Shown in pieces: positions 35,818 through 46,500 of a DNA stretch of 64,000 bases. The stretch is from Segatella buccae ATCC 33574 (GTDB taxonomy: Bacteria > Bacteroidota > Bacteroidia > Bacteroidales > Bacteroidaceae). The stretch's first letter is position 1. Each line of letters opens with the position of its first letter. The notes beneath the pieces were generated by a model. The model was given only the letters and a program-made list of their open reading frames with translations, ran no database searches and had not been told where the DNA came from. Made by a program: the position numbers and the translations under genes. Location: positions 1,268,428 through 1,332,427 of the forward strand of contig NZ_GL586311.1 in NCBI RefSeq assembly GCF_000184945.1. Direction: 5' to 3'.

Positions 35818-37116
35818 CTACTTCTTCGGAGTCACGCCATCATAGGTGTGTGTTGAAGCCTTTGTGCCATCGGCACTGATGGCCGTGCCCTGCTCCTCAA
35901 TCACCGAGGGGATGCACTCCGTGTTGAAATCTTCGGTGGAGTTGTTGGTATCTTGCAGGTGCATGATGCCCTTTCCGTCCACAAACTGCAACTTGCGGCG
36001 GATGCTGCGGAAGTAGCGGGTCTTGTCGTGGTCCACTTGTCCGACGTGTGTCCACCCTGCGTCTACCGATGGAGGGAGAATGTTCCACAGCCGACTGCTT
36101 TGCACACTGCAGTTCACCCCGTCTACAATCCACGCATTGGGAATCTTGTAGGCCGTTTGTTTCATGGGGAAAGTGCCCTGCGGAAGATACATCGTATAAT
36201 AGTAGGTGTACAGATAGTCTTTGAGATACTGTTCCTTGGTGATGCTTTTCGGGATGCGGGCGAGGGCAAACGACGTGAAGCCCCGGTTGTGCAGGACATA
36301 GAAACTCAGCGTGTAGCAATACCACTTGTCCAGATTGGGCACCGTGGGACTGTCTATATCCAGATGGGAGGGAGAAGTGGAAATGTCATACCATTCGAAG
36401 TCGGCCTTGCTCAAATCAAACGAGTTGGGGTTGGCCACCCGATGGTCGATGCCCGTGTCGCAGATGAGCAGCGACTTGCCGGGCATGACCGGATGTTCCG
36501 TTCCGTTGCCGGGAATCACATAGACAGACCACACCGTGAAAGTGTCTTTGCGGATGTCGGGCGAGTAGTCGAAATATAACACCGACTTGAACTTCGACTC
36601 GCAGAAGGCCAGTCCGTCGGCATAGAGCACATGGTCGGTGTTGTTGAATATCTTGATGTAGCCGTCGCCATAGTATTGCGATCCCGAAGCGCGCAACGTA
36701 CCGGCAAAGAATATCTCCTCAAAGATGAAGTCTTCGTTTGTCGCCGAGAGGAATGTCTCTATCCGGAGTGTCTCCGACGCTCCCGCGAGAGTGATGTTTT
36801 CAGCCTTGCCGGTGAGGTGGCCTTTCGCCGTGGCAGCCTCCGTTCCGTCGCCGTTGTCGTAGGTGACATCGGCTGAATACACGCAGTCGTAAAGTCCCTC
36901 CGGCAACCGGATGGTGCCGGGACGGGCCACACTCGTCTTCTCTCCGGACGTAAGGTTGGTGAATTCAATCTTTTCCGAGACCACCTTGAGGTTTTTCACG
37001 TTCGTGGGATAATCTATCTTGAGGTCTGTGGAGACCTCTGCGAGCACCTTGTCATCGCTGCACGACGAGAGCAAAGCGAGCATGGCCAGTGCCAAAGTGT
37101 ATATAACGCTTTTCAT
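35818..37116 (-). CDS. DUF4876 domain lipoprotein
   Basis: I chose the Met at 37116 because it opens a lipoprotein signal (MKSVIYTLALAMLALLSSC); the longer frame overlaps the end of the TonB receptor gene. The 432-aa protein begins with a beta-sandwich (residues about 25-135, FTNLTSGEKTSVARPG) and continues into the DUF4876 region (IFEEIFFAGTL, YIKIFNNTDHVLYADGLAFCES, IPGNGTEHPVMPGKSLLICD), which resembles lamin-tail-like folds. It probably sits on the outer membrane surface next to the TonB receptor encoded just upstream, as a substrate-binding partner. The ligand is unknown. Confidence 0.8.
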   Translation of the reverse strand: MKSVIYTLALAMLALLSSCSDDKVLAEVSTDLKIDYPTNVKNLKVVSEKIEFTNLTSGEKTSVARPGTIRLPEGLYDCVYSADVTYDNGDGTEAATAKGHLTGKAENITLAGASETLRIETFLSATNEDFIFEEIFFAGTLRASGSQYYGDGYIKIFNNTDHVLYADGLAFCESKFKSVLYFDYSPDIRKDTFTVWSVYVIPGNGTEHPVMPGKSLLICDTGIDHRVANPNSFDLSKADFEWYDISTSPSHLDIDSPTVPNLDKWYCYTLSFYVLHNRGFTSFALARIPKSITKEQYLKDYLYTYYYTMYLPQGTFPMKQTAYKIPNAWIVDGVNCSVQSSRLWNILPPSVDAGWTHVGQVDHDKTRYFRSIRRKLQFVDGKGIMHLQDTNNSTEDFNTECIPSVIEEQGTAISADGTKASTHTYDGVTPKK

Positions 37117-37150
37117 ATTCTTGTTTCTTTCAGTCATTAGCTGTTTTGGT

Positions 37151-39946
37151 TTATATCGTGAGATTGGCTTCCACTCCGAAATAGGGCGAAGCATTGCGGC
37201 GTATCACCTTACCGTTGGACTTGTAGTCGGGCAGGTAATCTAATATTTTGTTGGCAAAGAAAGACAGCCGCATGTAGCGTCCGATGCGCTTGGTGGCCTT
37301 GAGGTTGACGATCATTGACATCGGCACCGTGAATGGGCGGAACATATCTTCCTTGTAGGTCTGCACCAACTGTTTCAGGAAGACATCCTGCTCGCTCTCC
37401 GGAGTGTAGGGATGCACCTTCCCGTCAGCTGCCGAAATATAGGCTATGGGGTAGCCGTTCTTCTCCTGCCTCTTGGTTTTGATGAGCCACATGCACTGCA
37501 CCGAGGTGGTGAAGATGAATCCCCATTCGGGCACTTGGGTGTCGAGCGTGAAGTTGGTGTTCAACCTGTCGTTCACCCGTCCGTCGTTCCAGTTGTACAG
37601 ACCCACGTATGACTCGCTCACGGGGCGGTTGTCTATCACCGTGCTCACGGGGTCGAACATCGGCTGGCTGTTGGTGTAGGTCGTGTGAAACCACGCTCCA
37701 CTGACATTGACGCGGGTGCGCAGGGCGCGAATGCGGGCCGAGGTGAATTGCAGTTCGATGCCCTGCTTCACCATCTTGCTGCCGTTTGACGCCTGCTGGT
37801 AGCCGTCGAGCACGTGCCGATTCTCAAAAGGCAGCGTGCGCCAATCCGTTCCGGCCGCCATCTTCGAGGCATCATATCTCTTGTAAAGGTAGTCACCGTA
37901 GATGCGGGAATACCGGAACCCCGAGGTCATTTGTTCGAAGAAGTAGTCCACGCTTAGCGAGTTCTCCTTCCAGTCGACATCCAGTCTCACCTCCCACTTC
38001 CGGTTGCGGGCCGGCTTGATGGCATAGTTGGTGGGATCCTGTCGGTAGCTCATCACCACAAAGCGGCTGTCTCGTTCGGGATTTTTAGTATCATAGTAGG
38101 CCAGCTCCACAAAGTCGCTATAATAGTTGTCGGGATAGAGATAGTTGAGTGTGGGATTTTTCGTTGTCAGCCCCCATCCCGAAGCGATTGCAAGGCGCAG
38201 CGGACTGCCTCCCACCGTGAGGTAGGGCAACCGCCAGTTGAGGTTGACACGCGGGTCGGCATACACCTTTCCGCTCATCTCAAATCGCTTGTCGAGGCCC
38301 GGCATGGTGTTCAGCCGCACCCCGAACATGCCTTCCAGCACACTGCCCCCTATCTTCGCCACGAAGTTTTCTTCACCAAAGGCCGACAGGTTCTGCAATC
38401 CGGGAATGTCCTTATATCGTCGTGGCCTGGCCGACCAGCCATTCACGCTGAGCGGATGACTCATGTCATACACCTGCCCGTCGCCGTAGTTCTTGGAAAA
38501 ATCCCAGTTGAGGCCCACTTTCAGGCGGTTTTCCAGCTTTCCCACATCCAGTCGTAACAGTCCCTTGGCCTTGAGCCAAGCGTTGAAGGGCTTGCCGTCG
38601 CACAGATAGTCGGCCACGTATTCGGCATAGACGGCGGCAGCCTCGCGTTCGCCCTCCTCCCAGCCCGTGGGCACGATGCCGTAGCGTTGTGGGGCCACGA
38701 GCCGTTTCTCGTGCAGGCGATCCAACTGCTGCGACACGGAAGTGTTGACTTCCACCTCGCGTAACAGCCCCTTCTTGCGCTTCAGCGACCAACTGTTGGT
38801 GAAGACCATGCGATTGTAGTTGGAGCGGTATTCGTCGATGCGCCCGTAGTTGAGGTCGGGGTCGGCCTTGCTGTTGTCGAAGGAACCGGAATAGTCAAAC
38901 GCCGACTCCCATTTCCACTCCGCTTTTTCCGCCGTCGTCTTCCTGAGCGTGTAGCGCAGCGAGGCGTTCAGCCGCTTGTAGTTTTCGAGATTGTCGGTAG
39001 GATCCACCTTCGAGTCCAGATAGCCGAGGTCTACATTGAGCACCCGTGCATCGCCACTGCCGAGAGCGATGCCTTTCCCCAAAGAGAACAGTTTGCTGTA
39101 GCCGTCGGCCTTGAAACGGGCAGAGAGCGGCATCTTGCGGCGTATCTTCTTGATGTCTACGATGCCGCTGGTCAGGTTGCCGTATTCCACCGACGGTATT
39201 CCCCGTATCACTTCCACGCGCTCGATGTCGTCGGTGCCTATCGTGCGCATGTCCACTCCCTTGTTGGTGATGTTGCGATAGTTTTCAGCCCCACTTCCCG
39301 AGGTGACGTGTTGCGTGTCGGAAAGCGGGGAAAATTGCAGGTTGGCATCGGTGTTGATGGGCGTGCCGTCCACGATAAACTGTGTGCCGAGCGACGATAT
39401 GGCAAAGGCGTTGTTGTGCGACAGGGCCCCGCCGGAAGTCATGGTTCCCGTTTCGCGCAGGCTTATCGTGTTGGCTACGCCCATGTTCGGGTCTTTGGAG
39501 TAGCCGCCCGGCAGCAGCTCCATCAGGTCGGCCAAGCTGTTGGGTTGCAGTTGGTTCATCGCGTCGCGCCCGATGACCGACTTGGTGACGAGTCCCTGCG
39601 CCTCCTTGGCCGTGACCGTCACTTCGCTGAGGCGGAGGTTGGCCTTCAGATTCACATTCAAGGTCGTGTTCTTGGCAAAGCTCACCGAGCGTCTGTAAGG
39701 CTCATAGCCCACATAGCTCACTTTCAGCACATAGCTTTCGCCGGCCACCACGTCAATGGAGAAGCGTCCGTCGGCATTGGCCAGCGTGGCTCTGGGATGC
39801 TTGCCTTGAAACGAAACGGTGGCCGCGGCAAGCGTGCCCTTGTCTGCGGCATCGGCCACGACACCGCTCACATTGACATATTTCTGGCCCGCACAATGCA
39901 GCGAAAACCAACAGAACAACACGATAAAAATATATTTTGAATCCAT
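37151..39946 (-). CDS. TonB-dependent receptor with N-terminal carboxypeptidase-regulatory-like domain
   Basis: The longest open frame starts upstream of the -7 box, so the start must be 39964 or 39946; 39946 gives a good signal peptide (MDSKYIFIVLFCWFSLHCAG) and 931 aa. Residues about 25-105 are the CarboxypepD_reg-like domain (VSGVVADAADKGTLAAATV). The plug follows (ELLPGGYSKDPNM, IERVEVIRGIPSVEYGNLTSGIVDIK), then a 22-strand barrel ending YFGVEANLTI. It lacks the SusC features and a SusD partner; with DUF4876 and DUF6850 it forms a separate uptake system. The substrate could be a metal complex, cofactor or peptide; nothing in the sequence decides this. Confidence 0.92.
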   Translation of the reverse strand: MDSKYIFIVLFCWFSLHCAGQKYVNVSGVVADAADKGTLAAATVSFQGKHPRATLANADGRFSIDVVAGESYVLKVSYVGYEPYRRSVSFAKNTTLNVNLKANLRLSEVTVTAKEAQGLVTKSVIGRDAMNQLQPNSLADLMELLPGGYSKDPNMGVANTISLRETGTMTSGGALSHNNAFAISSLGTQFIVDGTPINTDANLQFSPLSDTQHVTSGSGAENYRNITNKGVDMRTIGTDDIERVEVIRGIPSVEYGNLTSGIVDIKKIRRKMPLSARFKADGYSKLFSLGKGIALGSGDARVLNVDLGYLDSKVDPTDNLENYKRLNASLRYTLRKTTAEKAEWKWESAFDYSGSFDNSKADPDLNYGRIDEYRSNYNRMVFTNSWSLKRKKGLLREVEVNTSVSQQLDRLHEKRLVAPQRYGIVPTGWEEGEREAAAVYAEYVADYLCDGKPFNAWLKAKGLLRLDVGKLENRLKVGLNWDFSKNYGDGQVYDMSHPLSVNGWSARPRRYKDIPGLQNLSAFGEENFVAKIGGSVLEGMFGVRLNTMPGLDKRFEMSGKVYADPRVNLNWRLPYLTVGGSPLRLAIASGWGLTTKNPTLNYLYPDNYYSDFVELAYYDTKNPERDSRFVVMSYRQDPTNYAIKPARNRKWEVRLDVDWKENSLSVDYFFEQMTSGFRYSRIYGDYLYKRYDASKMAAGTDWRTLPFENRHVLDGYQQASNGSKMVKQGIELQFTSARIRALRTRVNVSGAWFHTTYTNSQPMFDPVSTVIDNRPVSESYVGLYNWNDGRVNDRLNTNFTLDTQVPEWGFIFTTSVQCMWLIKTKRQEKNGYPIAYISAADGKVHPYTPESEQDVFLKQLVQTYKEDMFRPFTVPMSMIVNLKATKRIGRYMRLSFFANKILDYLPDYKSNGKVIRRNASPYFGVEANLTI

Positions 39947-39987
39947 CGAAAAGGATATACGCATGACGAAATCGGTACTTACGGCTA

Positions 39988-40018
39988 CAAAGATAGGGCA
40001 ATTAAACATTATTGACAA
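39988..40018 (-). promoter_or_regulatory. promoter of the TonB receptor operon
   Basis: On the minus strand TTG (40018-40016), 20 bp, then TATCTTTG (39995-39988). This is a full Bacteroidota promoter and places the transcript start about 30 bases before the ATG at 39946. Confidence 0.75.
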
Positions 40019-40047
40019 TACCTAAAAATGATTATTTCGCGGCTGTC

Positions 40048-40490
40048 GAATATGGGTGTGGTCGGCGAATTGGGCGAATCGGTCGAATGAGGGAGGGGCG
40101 GAGAGCCGTTGAAGGGACTGTCTGCCATTGCTCTCTCGATTTGTCAAAGATATTATCCAAAAAGGCACGCTGTGCTTGCGATATTTCCGCCGGGAAGATT
40201 CTTGCCCGAAAATACGAGAATTTCAGAGCAGGTGTTAAAGTGCTGTCTGTTAGCCGTTTGAATATTCTTAACCTTTTCTGATGCCCTAAAAAGGCCGCCA
40301 AACGGCCGTAGTGAGGAGCCCGAAAGGGCTGTTTGGCACGCTCACTACGGCCATTTGACATGCTCGTTCGGCCCGTTTTGCATCGCCATTCGGCCCAATC
40401 GGGAAAACAGGAGCGGCTTTCGGGGCTTTCAAAGCCACTTTTCCAATCTGTTTGAAGACTTTCAGATGAAGTGTTTTTGTATTTCTTTTT
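40048..40490. repeat. intergenic repeat, copy 2 (about 440 bp)
   Basis: Second copy of the element at 26918-27362, same orientation. The central hairpin pairs 40299-40315 with 40341-40357 over 17 positions with one mismatch, and encloses a smaller hairpin agccc-gaaa-gggct. It lies between the divergently transcribed TonB operon and the second glycosidase locus. Confidence 0.75.
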
Positions 40491-40658
40491 CATGCATCAC
40501 CCACTTGCTGCCAAAGGGAAGTGGGCAGGCAAATGAGAATAAATTCGCGTCATTCGCACCATTCGCCGAGAAAAACCGTGCCGCCGAATAGGGACGAGGA
40601 TGGTGCATTTTGCAGATTCTCTGACGACATTTTACCCGTTTTTCAGTCCTTATTGTAT

Positions 40659-43505
40659 ATGAGCAAAACGATTCTTACCTTTCTTCTGGCTTTTGCCGTG
40701 GTTTCGGCCCGGGCGCAGAGCGGTGTGGAGACCGAGCGGAAGTATCTTTCCGGCCACGGTTGCGACGATATGGTGCAATGGGACTTCTACTGCACGGGCG
40801 GCCGGAATTCCGGCAAATGGGCCAAGATAGGCGTGCCCTCGTGCTGGGAATTGCAAGGCTTCGGCACCTATCAGTATGGGATGCGTTTCTATGGCAAACC
40901 AACGCCCGAAGGCGTCGCCGACGAGCAGGGCCGCTACCGCTACGACTTCTCCCTGCCCAAGGCTTGGGAGGGGCGACAGATAGAACTGGTGTTCGAAGCT
41001 GCCATGACCGATGCCCGGGTGACCATCAACGGGCGCAAGGCCGGCAACGGTCTGCATCAAGGGGGCTTCTACCGCTTCGCGTTCGATGTGAGCGACCGTG
41101 TGTATTTCGGCAAAAAGAAAAACCGGTTGGAGGTGGAGGTGAGCAAGGAGAGTGCCAATGCGCAGGTGAACATGGCCGAGCGCCGCGCCGACTACTGGAA
41201 TTTCGGGGGCATCATCCGTCCGGTGTTTGTGGTGGCCAAGCCGGTGACCAACATTGAGCGCGTGGCCATCGATGCCGGCATGGATGGTCGGCTGCAGGCC
41301 GACTGCTATCTGAACCGGGCTGCACCCGGCAGCAGGCTGACAGTGGCGGTGGTCGACGCTTCCGGAAAGACCGTCGGCAAGAGTGGGGAATACCGGTTGG
41401 CGAGCGACCGGGCCCGGGTGGACTTCCGTGTAGGCCATCCCCGGCTGTGGACCGCCGAGACCCCTTCCCTCTACACAGCTGTTTTCACGCTGACGGGTGC
41501 CGATGGCAAGGTGTTGCACCGCGAGCGGCAGAGGTTCGGCTTCCGCACCATCGACTGTCGGGCGGGCGACGGCGTGTATATCAACGGCCGGAAGGTCATC
41601 TTCAAGGGTGTGAACCGTCATTCGTTCCGACCGGAAAGCGGACGCACGCTCTCCAAGGCGAAGAACATCGAAGACGTGAAACTCATCAAGAGCATGAACA
41701 TGAATGCCGTGAGGCTGTCGCACTATCCCGCCGACCCCGAGTTTCTGGAGGCCTGCGACTCGCTCGGACTTTATGTGGAGAACGAACTGAGCGGTTGGCA
41801 CTGGGCCCACGAGACAGTCGTAGGCCGGCAACTGGTGAAGGAGATGGTGACACGCGATGTCAACCATCCGAGTGTCGTCTTCTGGAGCAACGGCAACGAG
41901 GGCGGCTTCAACTACGAACTCGAACCCGAGTTTGCCCGTTGGGATCCGCAACGGCGGGTGGTGCTCTATCCTTGGGCCAACCGCAACGGCTTCGAGACCA
42001 AGCACTACCGCTCGTGGGGCGAGACGCAGGAATACATGCGGCAAAAGGAAATCTTCCTGCCCACCGAGTTTCTGCACGGTCTTTACGACGGCGGCCACGG
42101 GGCCGGGCTGAAGGACTACTGGGACATGATGATGGCCAACCCGCGCTGCGCCGGCGGTTTCCTTTGGGATTTGGCCGATGAGGGAGTGGTGCGCACGGAC
42201 AAGGATAACATCATCGACTGCATGGGCAATTTCGGGGCCGACGGCATCGTGGGGCCGCATTTCGAGAAGGAAGGCTCCTATTACACCATCAAGGAGGTGT
42301 GGAGCCCCATCCAAGTGGAGCGGAGCGCGGATGTGCCTGAGCCGCAAGACAATGCCATGACGCTTGCTGTGGGCAACGGTTACGGCTTCACCAATCTTCG
42401 TGACTGTCGTTTCAGCTATCGCTACTTGCGCCTTCCGGTTTTGGGGGATCATACCGTCAAGGTGCTGAAAGAGGGCACGTTGAAGCCTGTAGATGTAGAA
42501 CCGGGAGAGGGTGGCCTGCTCACCTTGAAAGACATTCCGACCGCAACCTCGTCGGTGGAGCTGACAGCAGTCGATCCCTTTGACAATGAAGTGATGACAT
42601 GGAGTTTCCCATACGTGGGTGCATCGACCGAAAATGCCGTTGCACCAACCCCTGCAGCCACTTTCTCGGAGACTGCCGACGAGGCTGTTGTGAAGGCTGC
42701 CGGGCGCGTCTACACCTTCTCCAAGACCGACGGCCGGCTCAAATGCGTGACCGTGGGCGGGCGGACAATCAGCCTCTCCAACGGCCCCCGCTTCGTGGCT
42801 GCCCGCCGGAGTGACCGCAGTTTCGACCAGTTCTACAACCACGATGACAAGGATGCTGAGAAGAAAAAGACACAATATACCCTCTATGCCGACCAAGGTG
42901 CCTTTACGGGCTTCGACTGGCGCGACGGCATCAGCGGCGGCAGGGTGCTCCATGCAGGTTATGCGCATGGCACAATGCAGGCCGTGAACTGGGAGTTTCT
43001 GCCCGATGGTATGGTCGATATGCAGGTGCAATACCGCTTCGGGGGCGTTGTCGACCTCATGGGCATCGCCTTCGACTATCCCGAAGACAAGGTGAGGAGC
43101 AAGTCGTGGGTGGGCCGCGGCCCTTACAGAGTGTGGCAAAACCGGCTCCAAGGCCCCCAATACGGTTTCTGGCAAAATGCGTACAACGACCCCATTCCCG
43201 GCGAGTCGTGGGACTATCCCGAGTTTAAAGGCTACTTTGCCGATGTCGACTGGATGCAGCTGGTGACCGACGAAGGGCGCATCGGCCTGCAAAACGGGGA
43301 GGCGGGACAATATATCGGTGTCTACCAACCGCGCGATGGCCGCGATCATCTGCTTTACGAACTCCCCGCGACGGGACTCTCCGTGCTTGATGTGATACCC
43401 GCCGTGCGCAATAAGGTGAATGCCACCGACCTCAACGGCCCCTCTGCCCAGCCCCATTGGTCGGTGGCTCCGGCAACCATCACCGTCAAACTAAGATTTG
43501 AATGA
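40659..43505 (+). CDS. GH2 family beta-glycosidase
   Basis: The ATG at 40659 opens a signal peptide (MSKTILTFLLAFAVVSARA); the frame runs further upstream without a plausible start. The 948-aa protein has the sugar-binding jelly roll (GVPSCWELQGFGTYQYGMRF), Ig-like domain, TIM barrel with SNGNEGGF (Glu414, likely acid/base) and LPTEFLHG (Glu470, likely nucleophile), and a C-terminal region up to about 948 with a small-chain-like beta domain (WVGRGPYRVWQNR). GH2 members of pectin loci include beta-glucuronidases, beta-galacturonidases and arabinopyranosidases as well as beta-galactosidases, so the specificity stays open. It is the first gene of the second locus and overlaps the next by 4 bp (ATGA). 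Confidence 0.88.
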   Translation: MSKTILTFLLAFAVVSARAQSGVETERKYLSGHGCDDMVQWDFYCTGGRNSGKWAKIGVPSCWELQGFGTYQYGMRFYGKPTPEGVADEQGRYRYDFSLPKAWEGRQIELVFEAAMTDARVTINGRKAGNGLHQGGFYRFAFDVSDRVYFGKKKNRLEVEVSKESANAQVNMAERRADYWNFGGIIRPVFVVAKPVTNIERVAIDAGMDGRLQADCYLNRAAPGSRLTVAVVDASGKTVGKSGEYRLASDRARVDFRVGHPRLWTAETPSLYTAVFTLTGADGKVLHRERQRFGFRTIDCRAGDGVYINGRKVIFKGVNRHSFRPESGRTLSKAKNIEDVKLIKSMNMNAVRLSHYPADPEFLEACDSLGLYVENELSGWHWAHETVVGRQLVKEMVTRDVNHPSVVFWSNGNEGGFNYELEPEFARWDPQRRVVLYPWANRNGFETKHYRSWGETQEYMRQKEIFLPTEFLHGLYDGGHGAGLKDYWDMMMANPRCAGGFLWDLADEGVVRTDKDNIIDCMGNFGADGIVGPHFEKEGSYYTIKEVWSPIQVERSADVPEPQDNAMTLAVGNGYGFTNLRDCRFSYRYLRLPVLGDHTVKVLKEGTLKPVDVEPGEGGLLTLKDIPTATSSVELTAVDPFDNEVMTWSFPYVGASTENAVAPTPAATFSETADEAVVKAAGRVYTFSKTDGRLKCVTVGGRTISLSNGPRFVAARRSDRSFDQFYNHDDKDAEKKKTQYTLYADQGAFTGFDWRDGISGGRVLHAGYAHGTMQAVNWEFLPDGMVDMQVQYRFGGVVDLMGIAFDYPEDKVRSKSWVGRGPYRVWQNRLQGPQYGFWQNAYNDPIPGESWDYPEFKGYFADVDWMQLVTDEGRIGLQNGEAGQYIGVYQPRDGRDHLLYELPATGLSVLDVIPAVRNKVNATDLNGPSAQPHWSVAPATITVKLRFE

Positions 43506-46500
43506 AGCGTCTACACCTTATCATATTAGCGGCATTGTTCGCTTTTCCCCCATCATTAGCCGCACAGTCTTTCGGACACATCACTCCCCTCTCCCCTCGG
43601 AGAGGGGCCGGGGGTGAGGCTTTTACGTTCTGGTACTGGATGTATGGTGCCGTTTCGAAGGCCGGCATCAAGGCCGATTTGCAGGGTATGAAAGACATAG
43701 GCCTTGGCGGTTGCTACCTTATGCCCATTCGCGGAACCTCCGACCGTCCGGAATATGGAGGCACGGCCAATCAGTTGAGTCCTGCTTTCTGGGACATGGT
43801 AGACTATGCCTTCCAACAAGCCGACTCCCTCGGGCTCGACATGGGCATCCACATTTGCGACGGTTTTGCCCTTGCCGGTGGCCCATGGATAACGCCTGAG
43901 GAGAGTATGCAAAAGGTGGTGTGGACCGATACCGTTGTCAGTGCGGCTGCCCTCAAAGGTCTGCGGCTGGCCTGTCCCGAAGCCTATCAGGGCTATTATG
44001 AAGACATTGCGTGCTATGCCATCCCCTTGAAGAAGCAAGGAGTCGGTAGTGGGGCAGTTGCCGATGCTATTCCCATTGCCAAAGAGACCCTCTCGGGAGA
44101 TATGACGCGCGACGATAAAGGTGCCTATCGGGCCACGACCCCCGGCTCTATTCTCTTTGATTTCGGTCGCGTGCAACTTGTCCGCAACCTTGAAATCATC
44201 CCTTCGGGCAACAACATACAGTGCCAGCGCATGAAGGTGATGGCCTCCAACGACGGGGTGAACTTCTATCTGGTGAAGCAGTTGCAGCCCGCCAGGCAAG
44301 GTTGGCAGACCGTCGGTTATAGCTTCACCGAGGCTGTCAAACCCGCTTTGGCCCGCTACATCCGTCTCGACTGGACACCGGAGGGCACCGAGCCCGGGGC
44401 GGAAGACCTTGATGCAGCCAAGTGGCGGCCCGTGATGAAGATGGCAGGCGTGCGCTTCGGTGCGGTTCCGAAGATAGGGCAGTGGCGTGGCAAGGCCGGC
44501 TTTACATGGCTTGTGGGGCCCGAAACCACGGCCGAAGAATTGCCCCCAACCGATTGTGTCTCACCCGAAGACATCTATCGTGTCATCTTGAATGGCGACA
44601 AAGTCACTTCGTTAATTCCCAACATCGCAGCCCGTATTTCCCATAACGTCTCGTTACATGGCAATAAAATCACTCCATTAACACCTACCACCCATCACCT
44701 ACCACCTAATACCCCCCTTCTCATCCGTCGCATCGGGCACACTTCCACGGGGCAGATGAATGCAACAGCAGGTGATGGAAAGGGCTTGGAGGTGGATAAA
44801 TTTTCTCAAGCGGCTTTGCAGAAGCTCTTTGACAACTGGTATGGAAAGTTCCTCGCTCGTCCCCACTCATCGGTGGTGAAGTATCTCCATGTAGACAGTT
44901 GGGAGTGCGGGGCACAAAACTGGGGAGCACATTTTGCCGAAGAGTTCAAAGTCCGCAGGGGATATGACCTCTTACCGTGGCTCCCGGTGATGACGGGAAT
45001 GCCCGTCGCATCGGCTCAGAGGAGCGAGCAAGTGCTGCGGGATGTGCGCCTCACGGTCAACGACTTGGTGAACGAGAAGTTTTTCAAGACCCTTGAGCAG
45101 CTCGCCCACAGCCACGGTAAGCTCGTCTCCCACGAGAGTATAGCACCTACGTTTGTGGCCGACGGACTCGAACACTACAAATATTCCGACCTCCCGATGG
45201 GGGAATTTTGGCTCCGTTCGCCCACCCACGACAAGCCCAATGATATGCTTGATGCCATCAGTGGGGCGCATATCTACGGCAAGCGCATCGTGCAGGCCGA
45301 AGGATTTACCGAAATCAGGGGCGTGTGGGATGAGACGCCGGCACTGCTCAAGCCGTTGCTCGACCGCCACTTTGCCCTTGGCATGAATCGGCTCTTCTTC
45401 CATGTCGACGCCCACAACCCGTGGATGAATCGTCAGCCGGGTATGACGCTCGACGGCATAGGACTCTTTTTCCAGCGCGACAACACGTGGTATCGGGAAG
45501 CTAAAGGACTGGTGGACTATGCCAACTGCTGCCAACGGCAACTGCAAAGGGGTGTGCCGGTGGTTGATGTGGCTGTGTTCACGGGCGAGGAAATGCCGAG
45601 TCGGGCGTTCACCCCCGACCGCTTGGTGCCCGTCTTGCCCGGTCTGTTCGGGCGGGAGCGTGTAGAGTCTGAGGCCGGACGGCTTGCCAATGTGGGCCAA
45701 CCGATGGAGGAAAGTCCCGTGGGCGTACATCATTCCGCAGGCATCGTGGACTTGAAGGATTGGATCAACCCCCTTCGCGGTTATCAATACGACTCGATGA
45801 ACAAAGATGCGTTGCTCCATTCGGCCCGCGTTGAGAACGGACGCATCGTCATGCCGGGCGGAAACAGCTATCGGGCATTGGTCGTTCCGGGGCCGACGAA
45901 GATGAATCCGTCGCTCGACACATTGTCGGCCGAGGTGCAGGACAAGCTCGAAGCGTTGCGAAAGGCCGGTGTGGCGGTCATCGAAGAGGCTTGGCAGGGG
46001 GCTGACCTTGCCCCCTTAGGCATAGAGCGGGATGTGGAATTGCCCGTCGGTGTGGCCTACGCCCATCGCTCGGTGCTCGGAGAGGAAGACATCTATTTCC
46101 TCAGCAACCAGCGGGCAGAGCCTGTGTCGTTCACGGCCGGTATGCGGGTGAGCGGCAGCACCGGTTGTGTGCTCTACGATGCAGTGGCCGACAGCTATTC
46201 CCCGCCGGTCGGTCTGGTCGAAAAAGACGGTCGCACGGAAATGCAGATTAGCTTGCCGGCCCAAGGCTCCGTGTTTGTCATCTTCAGTCGGGGAGACACG
46301 GAAAGAGACGTTCCTCTCACACTTCCGCTCACGGGAAGGGTGAAGACGATAGCCGGAACGTGGAATCTGGAATTTGAAAAGAATGAGGCCAAGATACGCA
46401 CGGAGCTCCCCGATGACTGGACGCAGTATGGCGACGATGCCGTCAAGTATTACAGCGGGCGGGCTTTCTACACCAACTCGTTCCGTTGGCCCAACAAGTC

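Noticed and set aside
40650..43457. 935-aa open frame on the minus strand
   Set aside because: It is exactly antisense to the GH2 gene, has no family motifs or signal peptide, and its His/Val-rich composition is typical of a mirror frame of GC-rich coding sequence.
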